64,000 nt of DNA from Laspinema sp. D2d (GTDB taxonomy: Bacteria > Cyanobacteriota > Cyanobacteriia > Cyanobacteriales > Laspinemataceae), in the NCBI RefSeq assembly GCF_025370755.1, contig NZ_JAMXFC010000006.1:124001-188000 (forward strand), written 5' to 3'. Position 1 is the first letter of the stretch. The number at the start of each line of letters is the position of its first letter. Of the stretch, positions 30,101 to 38,852 are shown one piece after another. The notes beneath the pieces were generated by a model, which made no database searches, had not been told where the DNA came from, and worked only from the letters and a program-made list of their open reading frames with translations. The translations under genes were made by a program, and so were the position numbers.

Positions 30101-31962
30101 TAGGACATGATGAGGGAGTTAGACGGATCAGTTTCAGTTCTGACGGCCAGACTTTGGCTTCTGCAAGTATTGATAAAACTATCAAACTGTGGAGCCTGGA
30201 TGGAACTATAATTAATACCTTCATAGGACATACCGATAAGGTCATTGATGTTAGTTTTAGTCCTAATGGTCAATTGATTTCCTCTGTCAGCTTTGATGGA
30301 ACCATCAAACTTTGGAAACCTAATGGGATGTTAGCCCATTCGATGGCTGGAGAAAAGGAGGTATTCAATAGTGTGAGTTTTAGTGCCAACAGCCAGATAG
30401 TTGCAGCAACTACCTCATTTACTAATCGAATTAAACTCTGGAAAACAGACGATGGTACTTTGATTCGTACCCTTGAGGGACATGAAAATTGGGTGACCGA
30501 TAGCAGTTTTAGCCCTGATAGGCAAACTTTAGTTTCGGCGGATTATAACGGGGTTATTAAACTTTGGCGAGTAGATGGAACTTTACTAAAAACTTTCCAA
30601 GGGCATAATGATCGCATTTATCGAATCATCTTTAGTCCAGATGGTCAGCAAATAGCTTCCGCCAGTATGGATAAAACCATTAAAATCTGGAAGTCAGATG
30701 GGACACTTATCACGACTCTAGTAGGCCATCAGGATAGAGTCAGTAGTATCAGCTTCAGCCCCGATGGAAAAACCCTTGCTTCTGCCAGTAATGATCGAAC
30801 AGTTAAGCTATGGGACATACAACTTGGCGTCGTCCGATCAAGTTTACAAGGACATGACGGTTTTGTGTGGGATGTCCGTTTCAGTCCGGATGGAAAAACC
30901 CTGGCTTCTGCGAGTAACGACCGTACTATCAAACTTTGGCGACTGGACAGTCCCTGGGTCAAAATCTTGTCAGGGCATACTAATGGAGTGACCAGTGTGA
31001 GTTTTAGTCCTGATAGTACGTTAATTGCTTCTGGTAGTTATGACAAAACTCTCCGAATTTGGAATCGCAAGGGTAATTTTAGGCGGGAAATTCCTGCTCA
31101 TAATAAAGAAATTTCTAGCGTCAGTTTTAGCCCAGACAATGAAATTATTGCATCTGGTAGTTATGATGAAAAAATAAAATTATGGAACCCTGATGGGACG
31201 CTGATTAAAGTATTAGACAGCCATACAGGAGTTATTCAGAGTGTGAAATTCAGTCCAGATGGTCAACGAATTGCTTCTGCTAGTCATGATAAAACTGTAA
31301 AAATTTGGCAAAAAGACGGTAATTTGATGCTCACCTTAAAGGATTTTAGTGAGGTTATTTCCGTCGTTAATTTCAGTCCTGATAGTCAGATTCTAGCCGT
31401 GGGTAGCGGAAATGTGGTTAGCCTTTGGCAACTGGATGGCAAGCGAGTGGCAATACTCGATCAGCATACTCAAAGAATTAATAGTATCAGTTTTAGCCAC
31501 GATGGTCAATGGATTGCGACAGCGAGCGCAGATAAAAGCATTAAACTTTGGCGGCGAGATGGTACATTCGTTCAAACTTTAAATACTACGAATGGAGCGG
31601 TATATGATGCTATCTTTAGTCCTGGCGATCGCACTCTTGTCTCAGCTCACCACGATGGTACGATCTCATTATGGCGTCGCGAATTGGATTCTGAAAAGTG
31701 GGAAGAGAGTCCGTACCAGATTCTTGCAAAGCATGAAGAAAGTGTCTATACCTTAAGTTTCAGTGGTGACGGTCAGACCCTGGCATCGGCCAGTCAAGAT
31801 AGGACGGTAATTCTGTGGAATTGGCAGAATGTGGAGTCAGCGACACTCTCTACGTTAATCCAGTCTGGCTGTGCAGAATTACAGGACTATTTACAGTATA
31901 ACCCCTCGGTTAGTCCAGCAGACAAAAATCTTTGTTCTAATATCCGGAAAATTATGAAATAG
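27136..31962 (+). CDS. TPR - STAND NTPase - 14x WD40 membrane-anchored protein
   Basis: This 1608-aa multi-domain protein uses ATG 27136 (ATGA overlap with the upstream gene, AGGAG at 27122-27126), not GTG 27127. An N-terminal alpha/beta domain (about 1-190) is followed by TPR-like helices (about 210-480) and an nSTAND1-type NTPase with Walker A GPSGVGKSS (about 521) and Walker B LIFDQFEEF (about 605). A coiled coil leads to one transmembrane helix (about 898-917). Then 14 WD40 repeats (about 987-1570) follow, enough for two seven-bladed propellers, and a tail with GC-x-ELQDYL. STAND proteins are ligand-triggered switches; the propellers lie across the membrane from the NTPase if the helix is real. 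The ligand and output are unknown. Confidence 0.9.
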   Translation: MSEKRSDADVINQNQRALAELIWAIEMSQGQFKLMLVRCNYITLREMLVQQLHSECSLNIREIVLEPTVKQVYSTLGDRLGDEIPDALMVFGLESVIALDSVLTSLNQVREEFRKNCPFPVIFWINDEVSVKLTRLAPDFESWASLTHFAIAPHDLLSALKEENDHLFAEIFAAGNQRFVTNQEIFGKRYPFEMILALQDLEKAKQPLSPEFQASLQLVWGRDAYRSDRIEEALDYYHQSLQFWQTCDTKGWKERAGAVFYHIGLCYARASERDRHQNDSYWHQARQAFQSALDCFEEAERPELVGQFIGQLGEVLRQLNDYASLEELALSAIQLHAKLENRVELARDYGFLAQVALHKQEWDHAKELAEKALEILASDPQQKQYQGLYLLLLARSLRQLGEPEEAGDRLEEAANGDPEDNPQLYIEILEELRSLYYEQSQYVKAFDRKQERLSIEQQFGLRAFIGAGRLEPQRQARSQPMPTESAGSVAREILASGRQKDVERLIQRIGSTQYKLTVIHGPSGVGKSSLVQAGLVPALKHKVMGDRDMLPVSQRLYTDWAKTLGQLLGEALAQRGIQIETIPDSLDRVLEQLRQNESNYLLTVLIFDQFEEFFFVCKEPEKRLKFFEFLGDCFQIGFVKVVLSLREDYIHYLLAYNSLPRFVAINNDILSKNTLYAVGNFSTADAADIIRSLSDRAHFPLEPQLIEAVVTDLAQNLNEVRPIELQIVGAQLQTDDITTVAEYRQLGPNPKEQLVRAYLEEVVQDCGPQNREVAELILYLLTDENNTRPLKTRSELETDLKVLVTDLVNEPDRIDLILYVLVNSGLVFLLPECPSDRYQLVHDYVVAFIRQNQGQQVKKELEEERSKRKQSEERLLILQDANQILAEAQRKARRIVRLGLLGFTLISVGAGVLLWEVMQQAQQTAIRAFNSESKALLLSNARLGALIASINASQIVLQTKALPNKLKHDTIQQLQKIVMTDIQSRNTLVGHDEGVRRISFSSDGQTLASASIDKTIKLWSLDGTIINTFIGHTDKVIDVSFSPNGQLISSVSFDGTIKLWKPNGMLAHSMAGEKEVFNSVSFSANSQIVAATTSFTNRIKLWKTDDGTLIRTLEGHENWVTDSSFSPDRQTLVSADYNGVIKLWRVDGTLLKTFQGHNDRIYRIIFSPDGQQIASASMDKTIKIWKSDGTLITTLVGHQDRVSSISFSPDGKTLASASNDRTVKLWDIQLGVVRSSLQGHDGFVWDVRFSPDGKTLASASNDRTIKLWRLDSPWVKILSGHTNGVTSVSFSPDSTLIASGSYDKTLRIWNRKGNFRREIPAHNKEISSVSFSPDNEIIASGSYDEKIKLWNPDGTLIKVLDSHTGVIQSVKFSPDGQRIASASHDKTVKIWQKDGNLMLTLKDFSEVISVVNFSPDSQILAVGSGNVVSLWQLDGKRVAILDQHTQRINSISFSHDGQWIATASADKSIKLWRRDGTFVQTLNTTNGAVYDAIFSPGDRTLVSAHHDGTISLWRRELDSEKWEESPYQILAKHEESVYTLSFSGDGQTLASASQDRTVILWNWQNVESATLSTLIQSGCAELQDYLQYNPSVSPADKNLCSNIRKIMK

Positions 31963-32044
31963 AAGCGAATAGAAGCAACAGAAGATAATTTTTATTTCGA
32001 TTATCAGTTCAGTTCACACTTTCATAAAGATAAGGAGTAAAATC

Positions 32045-32647
32045 ATGCCTGATTCATCTAACCCTTCCGTTGAAACTATTCTGCCACAAAATTATATCAG
32101 CCAGACGGCAGCGATTGTTCTACTTAGAGAAGTATTACAAGAAGAGTCCATTAATGAAGAAATAAAGCACAGAATTTTGGATCAATTTAGTCGGAATTTA
32201 GAAGAATATTCTCACATTAGTGATGGGCTGCAAGATTTATCTCTGACTGTAATTTCAAGCCTGAATAGCGTCAAAATTATAGGACCCCAAGGATTCCAAT
32301 ATAAATTAGGGGAAGTAGCACAGGAATCTTTAGAGCTATTGGAAGGAGAATCAATATTTCAATTACATATTTATCCGTTGAAAGAATGCCCAGATCCAAT
32401 CGATTGTCCTGTCTTATTACACCCACAAATTATTATTCCGCACTCGGGATCTGATCTAAAAATCGATATTATTATGATGCAAAACTCACAGGAGGTTATG
32501 CTGATGGGGGATCCGATTGATGGTCCCCCCTCGCAGGATGTGATTAAGGATTCACCACCGGGGGGTTTTCTGCTGATGGACGTGATTGATGGCCCCCCCT
32601 CGCCGGATCCGCTAGATACACCACCTACCCCTACCCCAAAACCATAA
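32045..32647 (+). CDS. Unrecognised third protein of the STAND operon with Asp-Gly-Pro-Pro tail
   Basis: I do not recognise this family. The 200-aa product has an N-terminal helical part (about 1-70), a beta-rich middle (about 70-155) and an acidic Pro-rich tail with a repeated unit: MGDPIDGPPSQD, then MDVIDGPPSPD about 27 residues later, ending in PTPTPKP. No signal peptide or membrane segment is visible. AAGGAG lies 9 nt before ATG 32045, and the gap to the STAND gene is 82 bp on the same strand, so it is probably co-transcribed. Possible roles are effector, substrate or adaptor; none is supported by a motif. Confidence 0.7.
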   Translation: MPDSSNPSVETILPQNYISQTAAIVLLREVLQEESINEEIKHRILDQFSRNLEEYSHISDGLQDLSLTVISSLNSVKIIGPQGFQYKLGEVAQESLELLEGESIFQLHIYPLKECPDPIDCPVLLHPQIIIPHSGSDLKIDIIMMQNSQEVMLMGDPIDGPPSQDVIKDSPPGGFLLMDVIDGPPSPDPLDTPPTPTPKP

Positions 32648-32712
32648 ACCGTTGCAATTCAAAATAGTTAAAACTGACGAATAATATTGGGTTCTAGGGT
32701 TTTGAGGGTTAA

Positions 32713-32743
32713 GGAAGGAGGAGAGCTTAATCGCCCTCCTTCC
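32713..32743. terminator. Hairpin between the convergent STAND operon and recG
   Basis: GGAAGGAGG (32713-32721) and CCTCCTTCC (32735-32743) form a perfect 9-bp stem with a 13-nt loop in the 112-bp convergent gap. A C/T-rich tract follows on the plus strand. Confidence 0.55.
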
Positions 32744-32759
32744 CCCCCTTTCTTTACTC

Positions 32760-35282
32760 CTACGTCAAAATCGCCCCGCCCAATAACTTCTCATACCGTT
32801 TATCTAACTCACTTTTTAACACCGGCCATCTCTCCAAGGTCGGGTCTTTTTTAATCACTTTTTCTGCTGCATCTCTAGCTAAAATTAATATCTCTTTATC
32901 CTCAACTAAACTCGCTAATACAAAATCTGGGAGTCCTGATTGTCGGGTTCCCATGACTTCCCCGGGGCCGCGCAATCTCATGTCCATTTCGGCGATGAAA
33001 AAGCCGTCTTGTGATTGTTCCATGACGTTGAGGCGATCGCGCGCATCGGGAGTGGCTTTGGGATGGGTCATTAAGATACAATAGGATTTATCTGCACCGC
33101 GTCCGACTCTTCCTCGCAATTGGTGCAATTGGGATAGTCCAAATCGTTCGGCATTTTCAATTAACATGACGCTGGCATTGGGGACGTCTACTCCTACCTC
33201 AACTACGGTGGTTGAGACTAAGATTTGGGTATGTCCATCGCGAAACAGTCCGATCGCCTCTTCTTTTTCTGCTGAGGACATCCTCCCATGTAGCAATCCC
33301 ACTTGAAATTCTGGGAAAATCACCTCTTGCAGTTTTTGATATTCTTCTATTGCTGATTTTAAATCTAATTTCTCTGATTCTTCAACTAACGGCAACACGA
33401 CATAAACCTGCCGTCCTTGGACAACTTCCCGGTTGATTAAATCATAGGCATGGGTACGTTCTTTCCCGGATAAAATGGTAGTTTGAATGGCTTGTCTTCC
33501 AGGTGGCAATTCATCGATTTGACTGACATCTAAATCTCCATGTAAAGTAAGAGCAAGAGTGCGGGGAATGGGAGTTGCCGTCATGGTTAAAACATGGGGG
33601 TCTTCGCCTTTTTGTTGAAGTTTTGCCCGTTGTCCTACTCCAAATCGATGCTGTTCATCGATGACGATTAAGCCGAGTTTGTGGAAGTTTACGGGGTCTT
33701 GAATTAAGGCGTGGGTTCCCACTAAAACGGGCAGTTCTCCGGTTTCTAATTGGGGGAGGATTTGTTTACGTTTGGCTGTTTTTGTGGACCCTGTGAGGAG
33801 TTCGACGGGAAGATGCAGGAGGTTAAACCAACTGACTAATTTTTTATAATGTTGTTCGGCTAAAACTTCCGTGGGTGCCATGAATGCGGCTTGATATCCG
33901 GCTTGAATGGCGGCTAAGATGGCAACGACGGCAACGACGGTTTTACCGGCACCTACATCCCCTTGAACGAGTCGATTCATGGGTTTGGGTTTTTGCAAGT
34001 CTTCGAGGATTTCCGCAATGACTCGCTGTTGAGCATGGGTGAGTTTGAAGGGAAGGAGTTTATAAAATTTATTGATGAGTTTGCCTTTGCCGGATAAGAC
34101 TGCGCCGGTTTGGGTTTCTCGGAGTCCTTGGCGACGGTGGAGGAGTCCGAGTTGCAGGTAGAAGAATTCATCGAAGACGAGGCGGCGGCGGGCTTCGTCG
34201 AGGATGTCCCGATCGCGCGGAAAGTGGATTTGAGAAACCGCATCCTGCAATCCCATCAACTGATAGCGCGATCGCAGGCTGTCTGGCAGCGGGTCAACCA
34301 ATAAACCAACATGGGGTATCACACTCTGTACCCCCTTTCTCACAACATCGGCGGTGATCCCTTCGGTTAAGGGATAAATCGGCACAACTCGTCCGACGTT
34401 CAGGGATTCGATGGTGCCGCTTTCATCGAGCACTTCAATTTGGGGATTATCTAGGGATACGCCATATTTACTGGTTTTGACTAACCCCGATGCGGCAACT
34501 ACGGCACCTGTTGGATACGTTCGCTTTTGAATTTCTTGCCACCCGCGATTGCTTTGGCGTCCGGCAAAAAATCGACTGAGTTTAATTTGCCCGGTACTAT
34601 CTTTAATCACCAGATTTAAAATGGTTAATTTCGGATTTCGCGGACTGCTAAAGCAATCACAGCGTTTAACCGTACCAATAATGGTGACCGTTTCTCCCGC
34701 TTCGAGTTCTTTGATATTCACCTGGCGGGCATAATCAACATGGTCCCGAGGGAAGTTGTAGAGGAGGTCATAGATAGTATAAAGCCCCAATTTGGCTAAC
34801 TTGTCGGCGTTGCGTGTTCCAATGCCGCTAACTTGACTTAAGGCTTGGTTGAGGGTGACTGGGGTATTGGAACGGCTGGTGTTAGACTGGCTGGCTGAGA
34901 GGGTTTCTGCGGGGGAGAGACTGGGCGATCGCATCGCCGATCTGGAGGTGGGTTCGGCTAGTCGGGATGCGTTGGCGGTGCCGTTTTGAGGGAGTGGAGT
35001 TTTGGTACAAATTCGTTCCATATCCAGAAGAAACCGGCGGGTATCTGATACCAAAGCTTGTCGCTTTTCTAAGTTCAGTTCTGGATATCGCCCAAATTCT
35101 GCGGCTATGCTTTGCCACCGGCGTAGATCTGCCGAGACGAGATTGGCAGGGGAGTCTTTTAAACTAATCTGGAGAAATTCGCTAAAGCGATATTGACTGC
35201 CGACAACATCAGTAAATCCCCGTTGTGCTTCGACAGACAAGGCTTTTTGCAATCGACCCCAATCTAGTGATTCTGCGTTCAC
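32760..35282 (-). CDS. recG: ATP-dependent DNA helicase RecG
   Basis: This 840-aa superfamily 2 helicase drives branch migration at stalled forks and recombination intermediates. An N-terminal extension of about 140 residues is followed by a helix-hairpin-helix-like entry (LSQVSGIGTRNADKLAKLGL), the wedge/OB domain (about 190-300), and the motor domains. These show GDVGAGKTVVA, a DEQH box in VIDEQHRFG, TATPIPRTLAL, the GRMSSAEKEEAI block, and the QLRGRVGRG motif VI. A C-terminal TRG-like segment ends the protein. The start is GTG 35282 with AGGGGGG upstream. The gene begins 18 bp after the preceding hypothetical gene, so they form one unit. Confidence 0.96.
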   Translation of the reverse strand: MNAESLDWGRLQKALSVEAQRGFTDVVGSQYRFSEFLQISLKDSPANLVSADLRRWQSIAAEFGRYPELNLEKRQALVSDTRRFLLDMERICTKTPLPQNGTANASRLAEPTSRSAMRSPSLSPAETLSASQSNTSRSNTPVTLNQALSQVSGIGTRNADKLAKLGLYTIYDLLYNFPRDHVDYARQVNIKELEAGETVTIIGTVKRCDCFSSPRNPKLTILNLVIKDSTGQIKLSRFFAGRQSNRGWQEIQKRTYPTGAVVAASGLVKTSKYGVSLDNPQIEVLDESGTIESLNVGRVVPIYPLTEGITADVVRKGVQSVIPHVGLLVDPLPDSLRSRYQLMGLQDAVSQIHFPRDRDILDEARRRLVFDEFFYLQLGLLHRRQGLRETQTGAVLSGKGKLINKFYKLLPFKLTHAQQRVIAEILEDLQKPKPMNRLVQGDVGAGKTVVAVVAILAAIQAGYQAAFMAPTEVLAEQHYKKLVSWFNLLHLPVELLTGSTKTAKRKQILPQLETGELPVLVGTHALIQDPVNFHKLGLIVIDEQHRFGVGQRAKLQQKGEDPHVLTMTATPIPRTLALTLHGDLDVSQIDELPPGRQAIQTTILSGKERTHAYDLINREVVQGRQVYVVLPLVEESEKLDLKSAIEEYQKLQEVIFPEFQVGLLHGRMSSAEKEEAIGLFRDGHTQILVSTTVVEVGVDVPNASVMLIENAERFGLSQLHQLRGRVGRGADKSYCILMTHPKATPDARDRLNVMEQSQDGFFIAEMDMRLRGPGEVMGTRQSGLPDFVLASLVEDKEILILARDAAEKVIKKDPTLERWPVLKSELDKRYEKLLGGAILT

Positions 35283-35300
35283 GGTTTCCCCCCTACCTGA

Positions 35301-36161
35301 TTAGTCTTCAAACCAGCTTGAACGCCATGCAGCTTCTGCTTGGGCGATCGCGCGTTCCCGTTGTTTTTGATGATAGTCTCGTTTGAGTGAATTTAGCCGT
35401 CCCGAGAGGGTGCGAATTTGTCCTCGGGATGCACTCAGACGGGAGTCGGCAAACTCCAGATCGGTTAATCTTAAATGAACGGCCATGATATGAACGGGCC
35501 CTTTTAGCAAGGAGGCTAAACCGGGCATTTGGGGTAAATCGTCGGTCCCTTGTGCTTCTAGGGTCAGGGTGACTAGATTGGGTGGCCCTCCGATCGCCTC
35601 GTTATTGGGCAGTTTTTCCGCAGCTTCTAGCAACATGGCGGGAACGTTTTTGGACCCAATTCCAGCAGCGTGTAGGACCTGGTTGGTGTCATGGGAGACT
35701 TGTTGCAAGAGTTTGACAATTCCCGATTCTATCCGATCTTGCCAATTGGATAAATTTTCGGGGTCGGCAATTTCTTCGAGGGGAGTGAGTTCCTCTTCGA
35801 CTAGGGTAATGTCTTCGGGAGGAGTTCCCTCTTCGGAAAGCCCTTCGACGATGAGGACCACTGGGCTATCTTCAGGATTAGGGTCTTCCACGAGGGCGAT
35901 CGCCTCCGATTCTGCTTTCTTGACGATGGACCTGAGTTTGGATTGCAGTTGTTGTTTTTGGGGTAAGGATAAGTCCAGAAAATGCTCGGGATATCCTTGG
36001 GTGCAAATATGATATCCGGCTAAAATCAGTTGCTGCCGCACCGCTTGTCCCAAGGCCGTTAAATAATGGCTGTAGCTCTTTTGAAATTGTCCGGCGAGGT
36101 CTTGTGCGGACTGTTCTAGCTCTGCAATGTCTTGGTCAATCAGTTCGAGGGGTCTTGCCAT
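35301..36161 (-). CDS. Conserved cyanobacterial hypothetical protein upstream of recG
   Basis: A 286-aa protein that I recognise only as a conserved-looking cyanobacterial hypothetical. The N-terminal 110 residues are helical and Gln/Leu-rich, the middle (about 100-145) is acidic, and the C-terminus ends in a basic helix followed by AAWRSSWFED. No signal peptide, membrane segment or catalytic motif is visible. ATG 36161 is used. It is separated from tsf by a strong terminator and from recG by only 18 bp, so it has its own promoter and is co-transcribed with recG. Position beside translation and repair genes does not define its role. Confidence 0.8.
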   Translation of the reverse strand: MARPLELIDQDIAELEQSAQDLAGQFQKSYSHYLTALGQAVRQQLILAGYHICTQGYPEHFLDLSLPQKQQLQSKLRSIVKKAESEAIALVEDPNPEDSPVVLIVEGLSEEGTPPEDITLVEEELTPLEEIADPENLSNWQDRIESGIVKLLQQVSHDTNQVLHAAGIGSKNVPAMLLEAAEKLPNNEAIGGPPNLVTLTLEAQGTDDLPQMPGLASLLKGPVHIMAVHLRLTDLEFADSRLSASRGQIRTLSGRLNSLKRDYHQKQRERAIAQAEAAWRSSWFED

Positions 36162-36217
36162 AGCCTCTAATTTGGATCCGATAGCAATATTAAGGTCTTT
36201 TCTAACAATAGCGGCTA

Positions 36218-36256
36218 GAAAAACAGAAGGCAGGTCATGCTATGGTTTGACCTGCC
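36218..36256 (-). terminator. Intrinsic terminator of the rpsB-tsf unit
   Basis: AGGCAGGTCA (36227-36236) and TGACCTGCCT (36247-36256) form a perfect 10-bp stem with a 10-nt loop. On the minus strand the stem is followed by TTCTGTTTTT. It lies 77 bp past the tsf stop. Confidence 0.8.
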
Positions 36257-36332
36257 TCTGCTTCTAGCAGTCTTTTCCACCTCTCGGGAGAAACCCGGAA
36301 TGAGGGGATACCACCCCCACTCTAAATCGGGT

Positions 36333-36992
36333 CTATTTTGCGCCGGTTTGCGCGGCTACTTCGTCGGCAAAGTTGGTTTCTTCTTTTTCAATCCCTTCAC
36401 CCAAAACAAAGCGGGTAAAGCGACGAACCCGAATGTTTTCACCCAATTGGGCGATCACTTGCTTGATGAGTTCGGCGACGGTGATGTTTTGATCGCGAAT
36501 GTAGGGCTGATCCAACAGGGTCAGTTCTTTCAGTCGCTTATCGATCCGCCCTTGAACGATTTTTTCTTTGATATTATCGGGCTTGTTGCCTAAATCGTCC
36601 CGTCCCATTTCGATCGCCGTTTCGCTTTCGACTAAGGTTTGGGGGATGTCTTCTACGCTGACATATTCGACGTTAGGACAGGCGGCAATTTGCATGGCAA
36701 TATTGCGAACCAAAGCGTGGAATTCTTCACGACGCGCTACGAAGTCGGTTTCGCAGTTGACTTCCACCAGAACACCAATTCGACCCCCGGTGTGAATGTA
36801 GCTATCCACGAGTCCCTCGGCTGCCAAGCGTCCGGCTTTTTTCTCCGCCGAGGTAATCCCTTTTTGCCGTAGCCATTCTACGGCTTTATTCATGTCCCCA
36901 TCATTTTCTTTGAGCGCTTTTTTGCAGTCCATCATGCCTGCGCCGGTTTTTTCGCGCAGTTCTTTGACCACTTTTGCAGATATGTCCGCCAT
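36333..36992 (-). CDS. tsf: Translation elongation factor Ts
   Basis: This 219-aa guanine nucleotide exchange factor recharges EF-Tu with GTP. The N-terminal UBA-like domain carries [16 protein letters not shown]. The core has the [18 protein letters not shown] motif. The C-terminus ends with [15 protein letters not shown]. The length is that of the short cyanobacterial/chloroplast type, smaller than the E. coli protein. The gene follows rpsB on the same strand by 225 bp, the classic rpsB-tsf order, and ends before a strong hairpin terminator. Confidence 0.98.
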   Translation of the reverse strand: MADISAKVVKELREKTGAGMMDCKKALKENDGDMNKAVEWLRQKGITSAEKKAGRLAAEGLVDSYIHTGGRIGVLVEVNCETDFVARREEFHALVRNIAMQIAACPNVEYVSVEDIPQTLVESETAIEMGRDDLGNKPDNIKEKIVQGRIDKRLKELTLLDQPYIRDQNITVAELIKQVIAQLGENIRVRRFTRFVLGEGIEKEETNFADEVAAQTGAK

Positions 36993-37217
36993 TTTCTCTT
37001 CGTTTTTCTCGATTTACACTGTCCCAGAATTCTGGGGTTTCGCCCTCTGCCTTTAGCCTAAGAATAGACGATTGAAGTATCCCTAGAACACTTGATTTTC
37101 AGCTTTTTGTGCAACTTCAGCGATAGGAGAGTATTGCGGGTGAATGTTCCGGGTTTACCCTTGATTCTATCGGTGAAGTTGCCGCTTATTTAGTGCAGTT
37201 GTTCCAGGCGATCGCCT

Positions 37218-38024
37218 TTATGCTTCTTCGCTTTCTTCGTCGCCATCGGGTTGATAGGCTTCTTCCCCTTCTTCGTCATACTCGTATTCGCCTTCTACGC
37301 CGTCGTAGTCGTACTCTTCGTCTTGACCACTGGAATCAACTTCTCCATGACGGCCTTCGTAGATAGCATCAGCCAGTTTTCCGACGATTAATTTAATCGA
37401 CCGAATGGCATCATCGTTACCGGGAATCGGAATATCGGTAAAATCGGGGTCGCAGTTGGTATCCAACAGCGAGACGATGGGAATATCCAGTTTCTGGCAT
37501 TCTTGGACTGCGTTATATTCTCGGCGCTGATCCACGATCACTACGATATCGGGGATCTTTCTCATGTTTTTGATGCCGCCGAGATATTTTTGCAGCTTGC
37601 TGAGTTCTCGCCGCAACATGGAGGCTTCTTTTTTGGGACGCCGGTCCATTGCGCCGGTGTCTTCCATGCGTTCTAATTCTTTAAGGCGATCGGCGCGGGT
37701 TTTGATCGTCGTCCAGTTGGTCAACATTCCGCCCAACCACCGTTGGTTGACGTAGTAAGCCCCACAGCGAGAGGCTTCTTGAGCAATAATTCCCGCAGCT
37801 TGGCGCTTGGTTCCCACAAATAGGACTTTTTCCCCACGCTCTGAGGCGGATCTCATATAATCGTAGGCTTCTTCCATTAACTGGGCGGTCTGCACCAGGT
37901 CAATGATATGGACGCCGTTGCGTTCGGTGAAGATATACGGCGACATTTTGGGGTTCCAGCGTCGGGTCTGATGCCCAAAGTGAACCCCTGACTCTAACAG
38001 TTGAGCCAGCGAAACTACTCCCAT
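37218..38024 (-). CDS. rpsB: 30S ribosomal protein S2
   Basis: This 268-aa S2 protein shows the family blocks [44 protein letters not shown] and [17 protein letters not shown]. After about residue 230 there is an unusual acidic tail rich in Asp, Glu and Tyr that is not part of the S2 fold. AGGAG lies 7 nt before ATG 38024. The leader (38025-38110) contains complementary CATCCG/CGGATG segments on the coding strand that could fold upstream of the start. Autogenous control by S2 is known in other bacteria, but is only a possibility here. Confidence 0.98.
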   Translation of the reverse strand: MGVVSLAQLLESGVHFGHQTRRWNPKMSPYIFTERNGVHIIDLVQTAQLMEEAYDYMRSASERGEKVLFVGTKRQAAGIIAQEASRCGAYYVNQRWLGGMLTNWTTIKTRADRLKELERMEDTGAMDRRPKKEASMLRRELSKLQKYLGGIKNMRKIPDIVVIVDQRREYNAVQECQKLDIPIVSLLDTNCDPDFTDIPIPGNDDAIRSIKLIVGKLADAIYEGRHGEVDSSGQDEEYDYDGVEGEYEYDEEGEEAYQPDGDEESEEA

Positions 38025-38852
38025 TTTTTTCTCCTGATTCGGGTTAATCCTCCATCCGAGCGGATTTCTAGGTCGCGATCGCGCCTTGGAAACACCCGAA
38101 ACCCCGGATGTGCGAGATTAGACAACTTTACTAGAATAACACGAAGTGGTTATTTCTAGCGCTTTAATTTTTACCTTTCTGCGGAGTCTATCGCTCGGAC
38201 TGCTCCCTCATCCCTCTATCTCGCCCTGCCCTTGACTTGGCGCTGGGGTTTCTCCGCTTGGAGGCCCGACCTCAGTCAGGAGTTCCCTCGGTTAGTCTCC
38301 TTATATCGGGCGATCGGTTTTGTTGTATTGCTCATCCTGGATTTTCTCGGTTTCTCTATCTATAGATATAGGTGATAAAAATTGGTTTTTGAAACATCCA
38401 TCAACAGGAATATTTTAATTCAAATTTTGTACCTAGAAAGATAGATTTTCTAATAATTTCTATCATAAATTGGAAAAAGCTTGTTAAGAAGCGAAGAGAT
38501 TAATTCCCTACTTGCTAACCAATTCTTTACCGAAAATTTACAGTTAATTCAGTAATTGTACTGACATAAACTCCTTTATATATCTTGATTTCAGCTTGTT
38601 TTAAGTATAAAAACTTACTCCATAAAATGATGTTGATTTTGTAAAGTTCAGTAGAAACACTGGGCAGATGAATCGGTAGATTTTAAAATTTTCCCATGAC
38701 GATGCAACTTCGTTGTTAACTCCAGACCATTGGTGTCTTTTCATTGAAAGAGTAACACAGGAGATCATGCCTCGTTGGGGGAGTTGTCTTTAAATAATGT
38801 TGTTTTCTGCTTGTAAAAGCTAACACCTATTTCTAACTTCAGGGAAAAAATC
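38025..38852. other. Non-coding interval between rpsB and the PEP-CTERM genes
   Basis: 828 bp between divergent units. It must hold the rpsB promoter/leader and the promoter of the PEP-CTERM series. The part from about 38380 to 38680 is notably AT-rich compared with flanking genes. No gene or known RNA was recognised. Confidence 0.5.
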
